Program-made: the position numbers and the translations under genes
Notes under the pieces: generated by a model
Told to the model about the DNA's origin: nothing
Seen by the model: the letters and a program-made list of their open reading frames with translations, nothing else
Database searches by the model: none
Assembly (NCBI RefSeq): GCF_003432485.1
Contig: NZ_QVNQ01000003.1
Span: 744,001 to 808,000, forward strand
DNA from: Actinomadura spongiicola
GTDB lineage: Bacteria > Actinomycetota > Actinomycetes > Streptosporangiales > Streptosporangiaceae
DNA: 64,000 bases
Direction: 5' to 3'
Shown: in pieces, positions 47,190-56,080 of the stretch
Position numbering within the stretch: the stretch's first letter is position 1
How the letters are laid out: every line of letters starts with the position of its first letter

Positions 47190-48554
47190 TCAGGGTTGGT
47201 CCGGCAGGGCGGAGCCGAACGCGACGAGCGCCCAGAACGCGACCATGACCCAGCCGAGCGCGATCCCCGTCACCGCGAGGCCCAGCCCGCGCTCCCCGGA
47301 ACGCCGCAGCCGCGCCCACGCCATATGCCCGGCGATGATCGCCGGAATGGACGGCAGCCCGCAGGTGAGAAGCCCGACCGCGCCCATCGAGACCGCGTAG
47401 ATCGCGAGGCTGTTGACCGGTCGCTTGGCGGGGGCCTGCGGCGCCTGGTACTGGTGCGGCGTGTACCCCGTGGGCTGCTGGTACGCGGCGCCGCGTGCGG
47501 CGACCGCGTCGGCGTAGCGCTTCCACGTCTCCGCCTCGGCCGTGCGCCCCTGGCCGTGCAGCAGCATGGCGAGGTTGCGCATGGCGGCGGGGTCACCGGC
47601 CTGGGCGGCCTGCCGGTACTGCCGTTCGACCAGCGCCTCCGCCTCCCCCATGGCGAGCGCGGGCGGCGGCGTGGCCGACTGTGCCGGGGACCGCGTGGCC
47701 CGCTGCGCCGTAGGTTGTGCCGGGCGTTGTGTCGGAGGTTGTGTCGGGGCCTCCCGGACGCCGCTGGAGATGAGCCCGTCCAGCAGCGCCTGGGCGGACG
47801 GGCGCCGCGCCGGGTCCTTGGCGAGCGCCGCGCGGACGGCGTCGAGGAGCGAGCCGTCCAGGCCGCTGAGGTCCGGTTCCTCGCTGATGATCTGGTGGAT
47901 GATCGCGGGAATCGAGTCGCCGTCGAAGCACCGCCCGCCGCGTGCGGCGAACGCCACGGTCGCGCCCCAGGCGAACACGTCGGACGCGGGGGTGGCGCCC
48001 CGGCCGTCGAGTTGCTCGGGGGCCATGAACGCCGGTGTGCCGATGATGCCGCCGGTCGCGGTGAGGCGCGTCCCGTCCAGAGAGCGGGCGATGCCGAAGT
48101 CGATGACCCGCGGGCCGAACGTGGACAGCAGCACGTTGGCGGGTTTCAGATCGCGGTGCACGACCCCGGCGTCGTGGATCGCGGTCAGCGCGGTGGCGAT
48201 CCCGACCGCGACGGCCTCCAGGTCGGCGCCGCGCAACGGGCCGTCCTTGGCGACCGCCGCGTCGAGGCTCGGGCCGTTCACGAACTCGGTGACGAGGTAG
48301 GGCGGGTCGGCGGCGGGCCCCGCGTCCAGGACGGGCGCGGTACAGAACGGCCGGACCCGCTGCGCCGCCGCGACCTCCGCCTCGAACCGTGCGCGGTACT
48401 GCCGGTCGGCGGCGAACTCGCGCCTGATCACCTTGATGGCGACCTTGCGCCCTGACGCGTCCAGCCCGGCGTACACCGTGCCCATCCCGCCTTCGCCGAG
48501 CCGATCCACGACCCGGTAGGGGCCGATGCGCTCCGGCAGGTCACCATGCGCCAA
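47190..48554 (-). CDS. Serine/threonine protein kinase with C-terminal DUF4190-like membrane domain
   Basis: Kinase domain: GEGGMG loop, Lys41, HRDLKPAN (Asp135), DFG 152-154 and GTPAFMAPEQL. A Thr/Pro/Gln-rich linker (TQPPTQRPAQPTAQ) is followed by a Sel1-like piece (AMRNLAMLLHGQGRTAEAETW) and a two-helix DUF4190-like membrane segment (SLAIYAVSMGAVGLLTCG... GLGLAVTGIALGWVMVAFW). So the membrane part sits at the C-terminus rather than a sensory ectodomain. 454 residues. Upstream of, and on the same strand as, the tRNA trio. Confidence 0.88.
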   Translation of the reverse strand: MAHGDLPERIGPYRVVDRLGEGGMGTVYAGLDASGRKVAIKVIRREFAADRQYRARFEAEVAAAQRVRPFCTAPVLDAGPAADPPYLVTEFVNGPSLDAAVAKDGPLRGADLEAVAVGIATALTAIHDAGVVHRDLKPANVLLSTFGPRVIDFGIARSLDGTRLTATGGIIGTPAFMAPEQLDGRGATPASDVFAWGATVAFAARGGRCFDGDSIPAIIHQIISEEPDLSGLDGSLLDAVRAALAKDPARRPSAQALLDGLISSGVREAPTQPPTQRPAQPTAQRATRSPAQSATPPPALAMGEAEALVERQYRQAAQAGDPAAMRNLAMLLHGQGRTAEAETWKRYADAVAARGAAYQQPTGYTPHQYQAPQAPAKRPVNSLAIYAVSMGAVGLLTCGLPSIPAIIAGHMAWARLRRSGERGLGLAVTGIALGWVMVAFWALVAFGSALPDQP

Positions 48555-48687
48555 GGGATGTTCTCCTCAGAGTGGGGTTTTCAGCCACCAAGCGTGGCAT
48601 ATTCGGCCAGTCCCGGCACGGAAGAACCACCTCGGACGAGTCCGCGTCACCGCGGAACCGGATGGATCGTCCGGGCGTCCAAAGTCC

Positions 48688-50556
48688 ATGCGTGGTCGTG
48701 TTCTTGCCTCGGTCGGGACGATGGTGTTGCTGGCCGGGGGGTGTGGCGGTCCGTCGGGCGACGGTGACCCGCCACGGCCCGCGCCGCCGATGCGGCTCGT
48801 GTCCTACGACAGTTGCGGCGCTCTTCTGGACGGTCTGCGCCGGGCGACGGCGGAGAAGGTCGGCCCCTACGGGCTGGACGACGGCCCCATGATGCCGGGG
48901 TCGCCGGAGAGCGGCATGGCCAAACGGGGGCCGCACGCCGCCGCGCAGGCCCCCGACGCGCCGCCCGCGCACTCCAGGACCAACGCGCACGAGGCGGACG
49001 CGGACGAGCCCGATCTCGTCAAGACCGACGGCCGCAGGATCGTGGCGCTCACCGACGGCGGACTCCGTGTCATCGACCCGGCCACGCGCAAGGTCGTGCA
49101 CAGGCTGAAGCTGCCCGGCCATCACGGCACCGGACAGATGCTGCTCAGCGGTGACCGTGTGCTGGTGCTGCACGAGGGGTCGTCGATGATCTCCTACCCC
49201 CGCCCGGTGCCGCCGAGCCGGGACGGCCTCCTGCCCAAGCCCGTCTCGTCCATGACACGGCTGACGCTGGTCGACCTGTCCGCCGCGCCCGAGGTCGTCG
49301 GGACCATGACGACCGAGGCGGGCTATCTCGACGCCCGGCAGAGCGGCGCCACCGTCCGGGTCGTGATGCGGAACCGGCCGAAGATCGAATTCCCGGGGCA
49401 TCGTCGGGCGGGCGAGCAGGAGGCCGTCGCGGCGAACCGGGCGGCCGCGTTGAAAGCGCCCCTCGACGCCTGGCTTCCGAAGTTCAGGGTGGAGGCCGGC
49501 GGCGCCGCGAAGACGTACGCGCCGCCGTGCGACCAGGTGAGCCGCCCGGCCTCGTACACGGGCTCGACGATGCTGAGCGTGCTGACGTTCGACCTGTCGC
49601 AAGGGCTCGGCGACCCGCAGGCGATCGCCGTCGCGGCCGACGGGTCGACCGTCTACGGCAACGGGAAGAGCCTTTACGTCACCGGCACTCCCCCGCATCC
49701 GCTCACGCGGAGCAAGGCCCCTGCGCAGGGTACGGACGTGTACAAGTTCGACGTCGGCCGCCAGGGAAGGCCCCGCTACGTGGCGGCGGGTTCGGTGAAG
49801 GGCGACCTGCTCAACCAGTACTCCATGTCGGAGCATGCCGGGAATCTGCGTCTGGCCACGACGGTCGGCCGGTTCGATCCCGGACGCGGGCGGTCGGAGA
49901 GTTCGGTGCACGTCCTCGCGCAGGACGGCGACCGGCTCACCGAGATCGGCCGCGTCGACGGCCTCGGCAAGGGCGAGCGGATCTATTCCGTGCGGTTCAT
50001 CGGGGCCACCGCGTACGTGGTGACGTTCCGGCAGGTCGACCCCCTCTACGTGCTCGACCTCAACGACCCCCGCCGTCCGCGCCTCACAGGCGAACTGAAG
50101 ATCACGGGCTACTCGGCGTATCTGCACCCCACGGCCGACGGCAAGCTCCTCGGCATCGGACAGGACGCCGACACCACCGGCCGGACGCGCGGCCTTCAGG
50201 TCTCGCTGTTCGACGTCTCCGGTGCCCAGCCCCGCAGGGTCGCCTCCTACCAACTGGAGGGGGCGTCGTCGCAGGCGGAGTTCGAGGCGCACGCGTTCCT
50301 GTACTGGCCGCGGTCGGGTCTGACGGTGATCCCGGTGACGCGTCCCGACGGCGGGATGAGCGAGGCGCTCGCCCTCAAGGTCTCCGGGACGTCCATCACC
50401 AAGGCCGGAACCATCAGGCATCCCAGCGGGACCTACGGCGGCGGCGTGCGGCGCTCACTCGTCGTCGGCGACACCCTCTGGACGTTCTCCATGGACGGCG
50501 CCCGAGCCACCGACGCCGCCACGCTGGCGAACACGGCGTGGCTGCCGTTCGGTTAG
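48688..50556 (+). CDS. Secreted beta-propeller lipoprotein
   Basis: Starts MRGRVLASVGTMVLLAGGCG, a lipoprotein-type signal with Cys after AGG. The mature protein (about 600 residues) matches the actinobacterial and archaeal beta-propeller family: LVSYDSCGALLDGLRRATAE, DEPDLVKTDGRRIVAL, then repeated strands with VYKFDV, YSVRFIGATAYVVTFRQVDP and LYVLDLNDPRRPRLTGELK. Function unknown, probably protein binding at the cell surface. The ATG at 48688 fits the signal peptide; longer frames overlap the STPK promoter. Converges on ddl with a four-base overlap. Confidence 0.8.
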   Translation: MRGRVLASVGTMVLLAGGCGGPSGDGDPPRPAPPMRLVSYDSCGALLDGLRRATAEKVGPYGLDDGPMMPGSPESGMAKRGPHAAAQAPDAPPAHSRTNAHEADADEPDLVKTDGRRIVALTDGGLRVIDPATRKVVHRLKLPGHHGTGQMLLSGDRVLVLHEGSSMISYPRPVPPSRDGLLPKPVSSMTRLTLVDLSAAPEVVGTMTTEAGYLDARQSGATVRVVMRNRPKIEFPGHRRAGEQEAVAANRAAALKAPLDAWLPKFRVEAGGAAKTYAPPCDQVSRPASYTGSTMLSVLTFDLSQGLGDPQAIAVAADGSTVYGNGKSLYVTGTPPHPLTRSKAPAQGTDVYKFDVGRQGRPRYVAAGSVKGDLLNQYSMSEHAGNLRLATTVGRFDPGRGRSESSVHVLAQDGDRLTEIGRVDGLGKGERIYSVRFIGATAYVVTFRQVDPLYVLDLNDPRRPRLTGELKITGYSAYLHPTADGKLLGIGQDADTTGRTRGLQVSLFDVSGAQPRRVASYQLEGASSQAEFEAHAFLYWPRSGLTVIPVTRPDGGMSEALALKVSGTSITKAGTIRHPSGTYGGGVRRSLVVGDTLWTFSMDGARATDAATLANTAWLPFG

Positions 50557-51674
50557 CGCAGGCCGGTGGAGCGCCGCAGCGCGGTCTGGATGAGCCGGTC
50601 GACGAGCGCCGGGTAGTCGAGCCCGGTCGCCGCCCACATCTGCGGGAACGCCGACGCCGGAGTGAACCCCGGCATCGTGTTGATCTCGTTGAGGATCCAG
50701 CGTCCGTCCGGGGTGAGGAAGAAGTCGACGCGGGCGAGGCCCTCGCAGTCGAGCGCGTCGAACGCCTGGACGGCGATGCGGCGGATCTCCTCGATCGCGG
50801 CGGGCGGCAGATCCGGCGGGATCGCCATGCTGGTGGTGCCGTCGAGGTACTTGGTCTCGAAGTCGTAGAAGTCGTGGCCGCCCGCCATCAGCACCTCGGC
50901 GGGCAGGCTCGCCTCGGCGGGACCGTCGTCCACGCCCTGGAGCACCCCGCACTCGATCTCGCGGCCCTCGACGGCGGCCTCCACGATGACCTTCGGGTCG
51001 TGCTCCCTGGCCTGCTCCACGGCGGCGTCCAGGTCGGTCTCGTCGGTGACGCGGCTGATGCCCATGCTCGACCCGGCGCGGGCCGGCTTGACGAACACGG
51101 CGCGGCCGGACGCCAGGCCCAGCTCCTTGATCTCGTCGATCTTGCGCTTGCGTTCGCGCCGCCACTCCCGGTCCCCGACCACGACATAGGGGCCGACGGG
51201 CAGGCCGCGCGCCTGCCACAAGAGCTTCATGAACTCCTTGTCCATGCCGACCGCGCTGGCCAGCACCCCGGCCCCGACATACCGGACGCCCGCGAGGTCG
51301 AGCAGCCCCTGGAGGGTGCCGTCCTCGCCGTACGGTCCGTGCAGCAGCGGCAGCACCACGTCGACGTCGCCGAGCCGCTCGGGGACCGTGCCCTGCTCGA
51401 CGACCAGCAGACCGCGGCTGTCGGGGTCGAACGGCAGCGCGAGGACGCCGCCGGAGCCGGTGACCTCCGGCAGGCGGCCGTCCTCGATGACGAGCCGCAG
51501 ATCGGCGGGCGGCAGCACCCAGCGGCCGTCGCGGGCGATGCCGATCGGCACGACCTCGTACCGGTCCCGGTCGATGGCGGCCATCACGGCCCCCGCGGTG
51601 ACGCAGGAGATCGCGTGCTCGGAGCTGCGTCCGCCGAAGACCACCGCCACGCGGATCTTTGATGCCTGGGACAT
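50553..51674 (-). CDS. ddl: D-alanine--D-alanine ligase
   Basis: ATP-grasp ligase making the D-Ala-D-Ala dipeptide of peptidoglycan. VAVVFGGRSSEHAISCVTAG at the N-terminus, the serine loop and EGTSMGISRVTD-like GSSMGISRVTD, and ARVDFFLTPDGRWILNEINT with the metal-binding Glu/Asn near the end. 373 residues. Upstream is gpsA on the same strand, as in other actinobacteria (gpsA-ddl). Confidence 0.95.
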   Translation of the reverse strand: MSQASKIRVAVVFGGRSSEHAISCVTAGAVMAAIDRDRYEVVPIGIARDGRWVLPPADLRLVIEDGRLPEVTGSGGVLALPFDPDSRGLLVVEQGTVPERLGDVDVVLPLLHGPYGEDGTLQGLLDLAGVRYVGAGVLASAVGMDKEFMKLLWQARGLPVGPYVVVGDREWRRERKRKIDEIKELGLASGRAVFVKPARAGSSMGISRVTDETDLDAAVEQAREHDPKVIVEAAVEGREIECGVLQGVDDGPAEASLPAEVLMAGGHDFYDFETKYLDGTTSMAIPPDLPPAAIEEIRRIAVQAFDALDCEGLARVDFFLTPDGRWILNEINTMPGFTPASAFPQMWAATGLDYPALVDRLIQTALRRSTGLR

Positions 51675-51738
51675 GAGGCCCGACCCTACCGTCGATCAGC
51701 CCGGGTCGGCCACGAACGACCGGGCACGATGATCATGT

Positions 51739-52749
51739 TCATACCCCGTACCGCTCGGGCTTCGGGGAACGGGAGATCAGCGAGATGGCCGCCTCCTTGA
51801 GGGGCATGCCGTGGTGCAGGACGGCGGCGACCGCCTCGGTGATCGGCATTTCGACGTTGTGCTTGCGGGCCAGTTCCAGCACCGCCTCGGACGACTTGAC
51901 GCCCTCGGCGGTCTGCCTGGTGACGGCGATGACCTCCTCCAGCGTCATGCCGCGGCCGAGGTTCTCGCCGAACGTCCGGTTGCGCGACAGCGGCGACATG
52001 CACGTCCCGACGAGGTCGCCCATCCCGGCGAGCCCGGCGAAGGTGTGCTCGTCGGCGCCGAGCGCGGCGCCGAGCCGGGCGATCTCGGCGAGCCCGCGGG
52101 TCATCAGCAGCGCCTGGGTGCTGGCGCCGAACCCGAGCCCGACGGCCATGCCGACGCACAGCGCGACGATGTTCTTCACCGCGCCGCCGAGCTCGCAGCC
52201 GACGACGTCGGTGGACGTGTAGACGCGGAAGTACGGCGTCATCGTCGCGGCCTGGAGGCGCCGCGCGGCGTTCTCGTCCGCGCAGGCCGCGACGGCCGCG
52301 CCGGGCTCCCCGCCCGCGATCTCGCGGGCGAGGTTCGGCCCGCAGAACACGCCGACGCGGCCCTCGGGGACGTCCGCGACCTCCCGGACGACCTCCGACA
52401 TCCGCCGGGACGTGCCGAGTTCCACGCCCTTCATCAGGCTGACGAGCACCGCGTCCGGCGGCAGCAGCGGCACCCACGCGGCGAGGTTCGTCCGGAGGGT
52501 CTGCGCCGGGACGGCCAGCGCGACGAAGTCGGCGCCCTTGAGCGCCTCGGCCGGGTCCAGGGTCGCGCGGAGCCCGTCGGGCAGGGGGACGCCGGGCAGG
52601 TAGTCGGGATTCTCGTGCCGCTCGTTGACCGCCTCGACGATCTCGGGGCGGCGGCCCCACAGGACGACGTCGCCGCCGGCGTCGTGCAGCAGTCTGCTGA
52701 ACGTCGTCCCCCAGGACCCGGCACCCATCACCGCGGTGCGGTACGTCAC
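51739..52749 (-). CDS. gpsA: Glycerol-3-phosphate dehydrogenase [NAD(P)+]
   Basis: Makes glycerol-3-phosphate for phospholipid synthesis. The Rossmann loop is VMGAGSWGTTFSRLL, followed by CGPNLAREIAGGEPGAAV and the catalytic Lys in GGAVKNIVALCVGM; the C-terminal helical domain has GLAGMGDLVGTCMSPLSRNR. The start is the GTG at 52749 overlapping the plsC TGA (GTGA). 336 residues. Order plsC-gpsA-ddl joins membrane lipid and wall precursor synthesis. Confidence 0.95.
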   Translation of the reverse strand: MTYRTAVMGAGSWGTTFSRLLHDAGGDVVLWGRRPEIVEAVNERHENPDYLPGVPLPDGLRATLDPAEALKGADFVALAVPAQTLRTNLAAWVPLLPPDAVLVSLMKGVELGTSRRMSEVVREVADVPEGRVGVFCGPNLAREIAGGEPGAAVAACADENAARRLQAATMTPYFRVYTSTDVVGCELGGAVKNIVALCVGMAVGLGFGASTQALLMTRGLAEIARLGAALGADEHTFAGLAGMGDLVGTCMSPLSRNRTFGENLGRGMTLEEVIAVTRQTAEGVKSSEAVLELARKHNVEMPITEAVAAVLHHGMPLKEAAISLISRSPKPERYGV

Positions 52750-53609
52750 GAGCCGTCCGCCTTCGGTTCGCGGGCCGTGGTTCGGGCCTCCGCCGGGGCC
52801 GAGGCGGCGCGGCGGCGCTCCTCCAGGACGCGGTGGTGGTCGTACCGTTCCCTCGGCGGCTCCTGGCCGCGCAGGTCCGCGAGCAGGCCGGTGATCGCGG
52901 CCATGATGTCGTCGGTGGCGGAGCGCAGGGTCTCCCGGCCGAGCGGGCGGCCCGCGTACCTCGACAGGTCGACGGGCGGCCCGGCGGCCACCCTCATCGT
53001 CTTGCGCGGGAACGGATGGAACCCCCTCTTCAGGGTGCCCGCGAGGCCCGTCGCCTCGCCCTTGCGGTACGGCATCAGCTCGTGCGCCCCCCAGTTCGCG
53101 ACCGGGACGACCTTCGCGCCGGTCTTCAACGCCATCCGCGCCACGCCCGTCTGCCCGGTCATGGGCCACAGCTCGGGGTCGCGGGTGCAACTGCCCTCCG
53201 GGTAGAAGATCAGGCATTCGCCGTCCAGGAGGGCCCGCTCCGCGTCGTCCAGGGCGAGGGCCGCGTCGGCGCTGTCGCGGTGGACGGGGATCTGGCCGGT
53301 GCCGCGCACCACCCTCCCGACGAACCTGGCCTGGAAGAGCGTCGACTTGGCCAGGAAGACCGGATAGCGGCCGGACTCACACACGAAATGGGCGAGCGCG
53401 AGCGGGTCGGCCTCGGAGATGTGGTTCGCGGCGATGATGACGCCGCCCTCCGCGGGGACGTTCTCGCCGCCGCGCCAGTCGCGTTTCAGCAGGCCGGACA
53501 GGAGCGGGCGAAGGACGACGGTCGTGAACCTCCGCCAGCCCGGCGAATGACCGTGGCCCGTGCGGGCGCCCTGCGGGCCTCCCCCCGGCCCCCGGTTCGC
53601 TTCGCTCAT
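52746..53609 (-). CDS. plsC: 1-acyl-sn-glycerol-3-phosphate acyltransferase
   Basis: Acylates lysophosphatidic acid. HX4D motif NHISEADPLALAH near residue 70; second motif IFYPEGSCTRDPELWP (EGS in place of EGT). Ends in a charged tail (ERYDHHRVLEERRRAASAPA). The ATG at 53609 has GGGGGGAG. 287 residues. Coupled to gpsA by stop/start overlap, giving the acceptor substrate pathway next door. Divergent from cofC. Confidence 0.9.
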   Translation of the reverse strand: MSEANRGPGGGPQGARTGHGHSPGWRRFTTVVLRPLLSGLLKRDWRGGENVPAEGGVIIAANHISEADPLALAHFVCESGRYPVFLAKSTLFQARFVGRVVRGTGQIPVHRDSADAALALDDAERALLDGECLIFYPEGSCTRDPELWPMTGQTGVARMALKTGAKVVPVANWGAHELMPYRKGEATGLAGTLKRGFHPFPRKTMRVAAGPPVDLSRYAGRPLGRETLRSATDDIMAAITGLLADLRGQEPPRERYDHHRVLEERRRAASAPAEARTTAREPKADGS

Positions 53610-53693
53610 GCCGGTCTCCCCCCGCCCTTTCCCCTGGGTGAACGCAAGGTGTCCCCAAGTGTCGCGGTTGCGTGCGCATAGTGTCGAGTTGCC

Positions 53694-54344
53694 ATGTCTA
53701 CCGCAGAGCACGTCTCCTGGTCGCTCGTCGTGCCGGTCAAGCCGCTGGCCCGGGCGAAGTCCCGCATGTCACCGCACGCGGGCCCGCACCGCGAGTCGCT
53801 CGCGCTCGCGGTGGCGACCGACACGGTCGCCGCCGCGTTGCGCTGTGACCGGGTTCGCACCGTGATCGTCGTCACCGACGACCCCCTTCCCGCCGCCGAC
53901 CTGGCCGCGCTCGGCGCCCGGGTCGTGCCCGACGTCCCGGACGCGGGACTGAACCCGGCCCTGGTCTACGGCGCCGGCCGAAGCCGTGAATTCGCCGCCG
54001 ACATGGGCGTGGGCGCACTTTCAGCCGATTTGCCCGCTTTGCGTCCTCTTGAACTCGCCCGGGTCCTCGACGCGGCCGCCGCGTCGCCCGAGGCGTTCGT
54101 CCCGGACGCGGCGGGCACCGGGACGACCCTGTACACGGCCCGTCCGGGCGTCCCGTTCGCCCCGGCGTTCGGCCCCGACTCCCGGGCCGCCCACCGGGCC
54201 CGTGGCGCCCGTGAGCTGCTGCTCCCCGGGACCGACTCCGTCCGGCGGGACGTCGACACCCTCGACGACCTCCGAACGGCCCTCGCGCTGGGCACCGGAC
54301 CCCGCACCGCCGCCGTCGCGACCCGGCTGCCCGCGCTCGCCTAG
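53694..54344 (+). CDS. cofC: 2-phospho-L-lactate / phosphoenolpyruvate guanylyltransferase (F420 synthesis)
   Basis: Activates the three-carbon unit of coenzyme F420 with GTP (named FbiD in mycobacteria, where the substrate is PEP). Nucleotidyltransferase fold with WSLVVPVKPLARAKSRM, VVTDDPLPAADLAALGARVV and GALSADLPALRPLELARVL. 216 residues. Position beside gpsA/plsC and hup is conserved in actinobacteria. Indicates that the organism makes F420. Confidence 0.92.
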   Translation: MSTAEHVSWSLVVPVKPLARAKSRMSPHAGPHRESLALAVATDTVAAALRCDRVRTVIVVTDDPLPAADLAALGARVVPDVPDAGLNPALVYGAGRSREFAADMGVGALSADLPALRPLELARVLDAAAASPEAFVPDAAGTGTTLYTARPGVPFAPAFGPDSRAAHRARGARELLLPGTDSVRRDVDTLDDLRTALALGTGPRTAAVATRLPALA

Positions 54345-54353
54345 AGTTCGGGT

Positions 54354-54572
54354 ATGCAGGCGACGGTCAAGGAGTTCGACGCGGCGACCCGCGCGGGCAG
54401 CGTGCTGCTCGACGACGGAACGGAGCTGCCCTTCGACGCCGAGGCGTTCGCGGCCGGGGGGCTGCGGCTGCTGCGGTTCGGGCAGCGGGTGAACCTCGCT
54501 CTGGACGGCGACCGGATCTCGGTGGTGACGCTCTCGACGTTCCCGCTGCCCGACCCGCAGCGGCCGTCCTGA
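54354..54572 (+). CDS. Small cold-shock-like (OB-fold) protein of unknown role
   Basis: 72-residue protein MQATVKEFDAATRAGSVLLD, LLRFGQRVNLALDGDR. The VKEFDAATRAGSVLLDDGTEL part resembles the first strands of cold-shock domains, without the usual RNP1/RNP2 aromatics. Found near cofC in actinobacteria. The start is ten bases past cofC; ribosome site GAGTTCGGGT is weak. Probably RNA or DNA binding, but not shown. Confidence 0.7.
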   Translation: MQATVKEFDAATRAGSVLLDDGTELPFDAEAFAAGGLRLLRFGQRVNLALDGDRISVVTLSTFPLPDPQRPS

Positions 54573-54578
54573 GCGTCC

Positions 54579-54643
54579 GCGAACATACCGGCCCAGCGAA
54601 CATATCGGCCCAGCGAACGTACCGACACGGCGAGCGTGCCGAC
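54579..54643. repeat. 17-bp tandem repeats between cofC operon and hup
   Basis: Units at 54579, 54596, 54613 and 54630, the first three of exactly 17 bp with consensus GCGAACATACCGGCCCA, the fourth shortened to 14 bp, followed by GCGAACA. Units 1 and 2 differ at one base. The array abuts the large terminator after hup. Slippage repeats or a binding array are both possible. Confidence 0.85.
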
Positions 54644-54645
54644 GC

Positions 54646-54687
54646 GAACAGCGCCCGGACCCGAGTCGCCGGGTCCGGGCGCTGTTC
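54646..54687. terminator. Strong bidirectional terminator between the cofC operon and hup
   Basis: GAACAGCGCCCGGACCC (54646-54662) and GGGTCCGGGCGCTGTTC (54671-54687) form a perfect 17-bp stem with an eight-base loop. Lies between converging genes, so it can stop both. Confidence 0.9.
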
Positions 54688-54696
54688 GTGGTGAGG

Positions 54697-54975
54697 CTAC
54701 TTCTTGCCGGCCACCAGGTTCTTGAAGTCCGCGCCCGCCTTGAACTTCGGCACCGAGGTCGCGGGAACCTCGATGGTCTTGCCCGTTGCGGGGTTGCGGG
54801 CCGTGCGGGCAGGCCGGTCGGCCTTCTCGAACGAACCGAACCCGGTGATCGCGACCTTGTCGCCCTTGGCGACGGCGTTCTGGATCGCGTCCAGGATGGC
54901 GTCGACGGCCTCGGCTGCGGCCTTCTTGCTGCCCAGCCGGTCAGAGATGGCGTCGACCAGCTCACGCTTGTTCAT
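54697..54975 (-). CDS. hup: DNA-binding protein HU
   Basis: Nucleoid-associated dimer. 92 residues: NKRELVDAISDRLGSKKAAA, GFGSFEKADRPARTARNPAT, with the beta-arm RTARNPATGK and KAGADFKNLV. This is the short form without the Lys/Ala tail of HupB/HupS, i.e. HupA-like. Followed by a perfect terminator hairpin. Confidence 0.96.
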   Translation of the reverse strand: MNKRELVDAISDRLGSKKAAAEAVDAILDAIQNAVAKGDKVAITGFGSFEKADRPARTARNPATGKTIEVPATSVPKFKAGADFKNLVAGKK

Positions 54976-55132
54976 GGGTTACTCCTCTAGTTCCCCCCTT
55001 GCCCGAACGAAACTAAGGGACCCTCAGCGTGGACACAATCACCTGCACGCACGAGTTGGCGTGTCGCTGGCGTTTTGTCGGCCTCGCCCCCGTCTCGACG
55101 GGTGACCGGACCTGATCCGGCCACTGCGCACG

Positions 55133-55366
55133 CTAACCGACGTCGGGCGTCTCGGAGAAATCGGCGAGGAAGGCTTCCAACCTGCGGGCGGCCAGTTCCG
55201 GGTCCCGTTTCGCCAGATCGGTGATCGCCAGGAGCTGGCGGATGAGCCGCCGCCGGGTCGACGGCGGCAGCGGCGCGACGGCCCGATGGGCGTCACGCAA
55301 CTGCCGTGCGAGCTGGGTCAACGCGGGGTCGTCCCACTCCGGGCCGGTCCACTGGACCATGGCCAA
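55133..55366 (-). CDS. Hypothetical small actinobacterial protein
   Basis: 77 residues MAMVQWTGPEWDDPALTQLA, then a helical segment (RRRLIRQLLAITDLAKRDPE) and LEAFLADFSETPD. I do not recognise the family. The TTG at 55366 has GGAGG six bases upstream; an ATG at 55360 is the alternative. It lies between leuD and hup on the same strand, in a region otherwise empty from 54976 to 55132. Soluble and helical. Confidence 0.6.
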   Translation of the reverse strand: MAMVQWTGPEWDDPALTQLARQLRDAHRAVAPLPPSTRRRLIRQLLAITDLAKRDPELAARRLEAFLADFSETPDVG

Positions 55367-55484
55367 GGCATGCCTCCGAACGGTCGAACGGGTCTTCGCA
55401 CTAACGCGATTGTCCCCGCCGACCGTTCCAAGGCGTCCACCCGGGTACGGGATAGACCGGTCTTCCCCGCCGAACCGGCGGGCC

Positions 55485-56072
55485 TTACACCGTCGTGGGC
55501 AGCCAGTCGCGGCGGGCGGCCTCGTACTCGCTGACGGCGTCGGCGTGCCGGAGGGTGAGGCCGATGTCGTCCAGGCCCTCCATGAGACGCCAGCGCGTGT
55601 AGTCGTCGATCTCGAACGAGGCGGTGCCGCCGTCCCAGCGGACCTCGCGGCTCGCCAGATCGACGGTGATCTCCAGCGTGGGGTCCTTCTCGATCCGCGT
55701 CTGGAGCTCGTCGACCTGCTCCCCGGGGATGACGACGGGCAGCAGGCCCATCTTCGTGGAGTTGTTGCGGAAGATGTCCCCGAAGCGCGGCGCGATGACG
55801 ACCCGGAAGCCGTACTGCTGGAGGGCCCACACGGCGTGCTCGCGGGACGATCCGGTGCCGAAGTCGGGCCCGGCTACGAGGATGCCCGCGCCGTCGTACC
55901 GCGGCTGGTTCAGGACGAACTCGGGGTCCTCTCGCCAGGCGGAGAACAGGCCCTTGTCGAACCCGGTGCGGCTGACCTGCTTCAGCCAGACGGCGGGGAT
56001 GATCTGGTCGGTGTCGACGTTGCTGCGGCGCAGCGGCACGGCGCGCCCGGTGTAGGTGGTGAACGCTTCCAT
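55485..56072 (-). CDS. leuD: 3-isopropylmalate dehydratase small subunit
   Basis: Second step of leucine synthesis with LeuC. Swivelling domain with [37 protein letters not shown] and [17 protein letters not shown]. 195 residues. The ATG at 56072 has AAGGAAAG upstream and lies eight bases after the leuC stop. Regulated with leuC by the divergent ndgR. Confidence 0.95.
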   Translation of the reverse strand: MEAFTTYTGRAVPLRRSNVDTDQIIPAVWLKQVSRTGFDKGLFSAWREDPEFVLNQPRYDGAGILVAGPDFGTGSSREHAVWALQQYGFRVVIAPRFGDIFRNNSTKMGLLPVVIPGEQVDELQTRIEKDPTLEITVDLASREVRWDGGTASFEIDDYTRWRLMEGLDDIGLTLRHADAVSEYEAARRDWLPTTV

Positions 56073-56080
56073 GACTTTCC

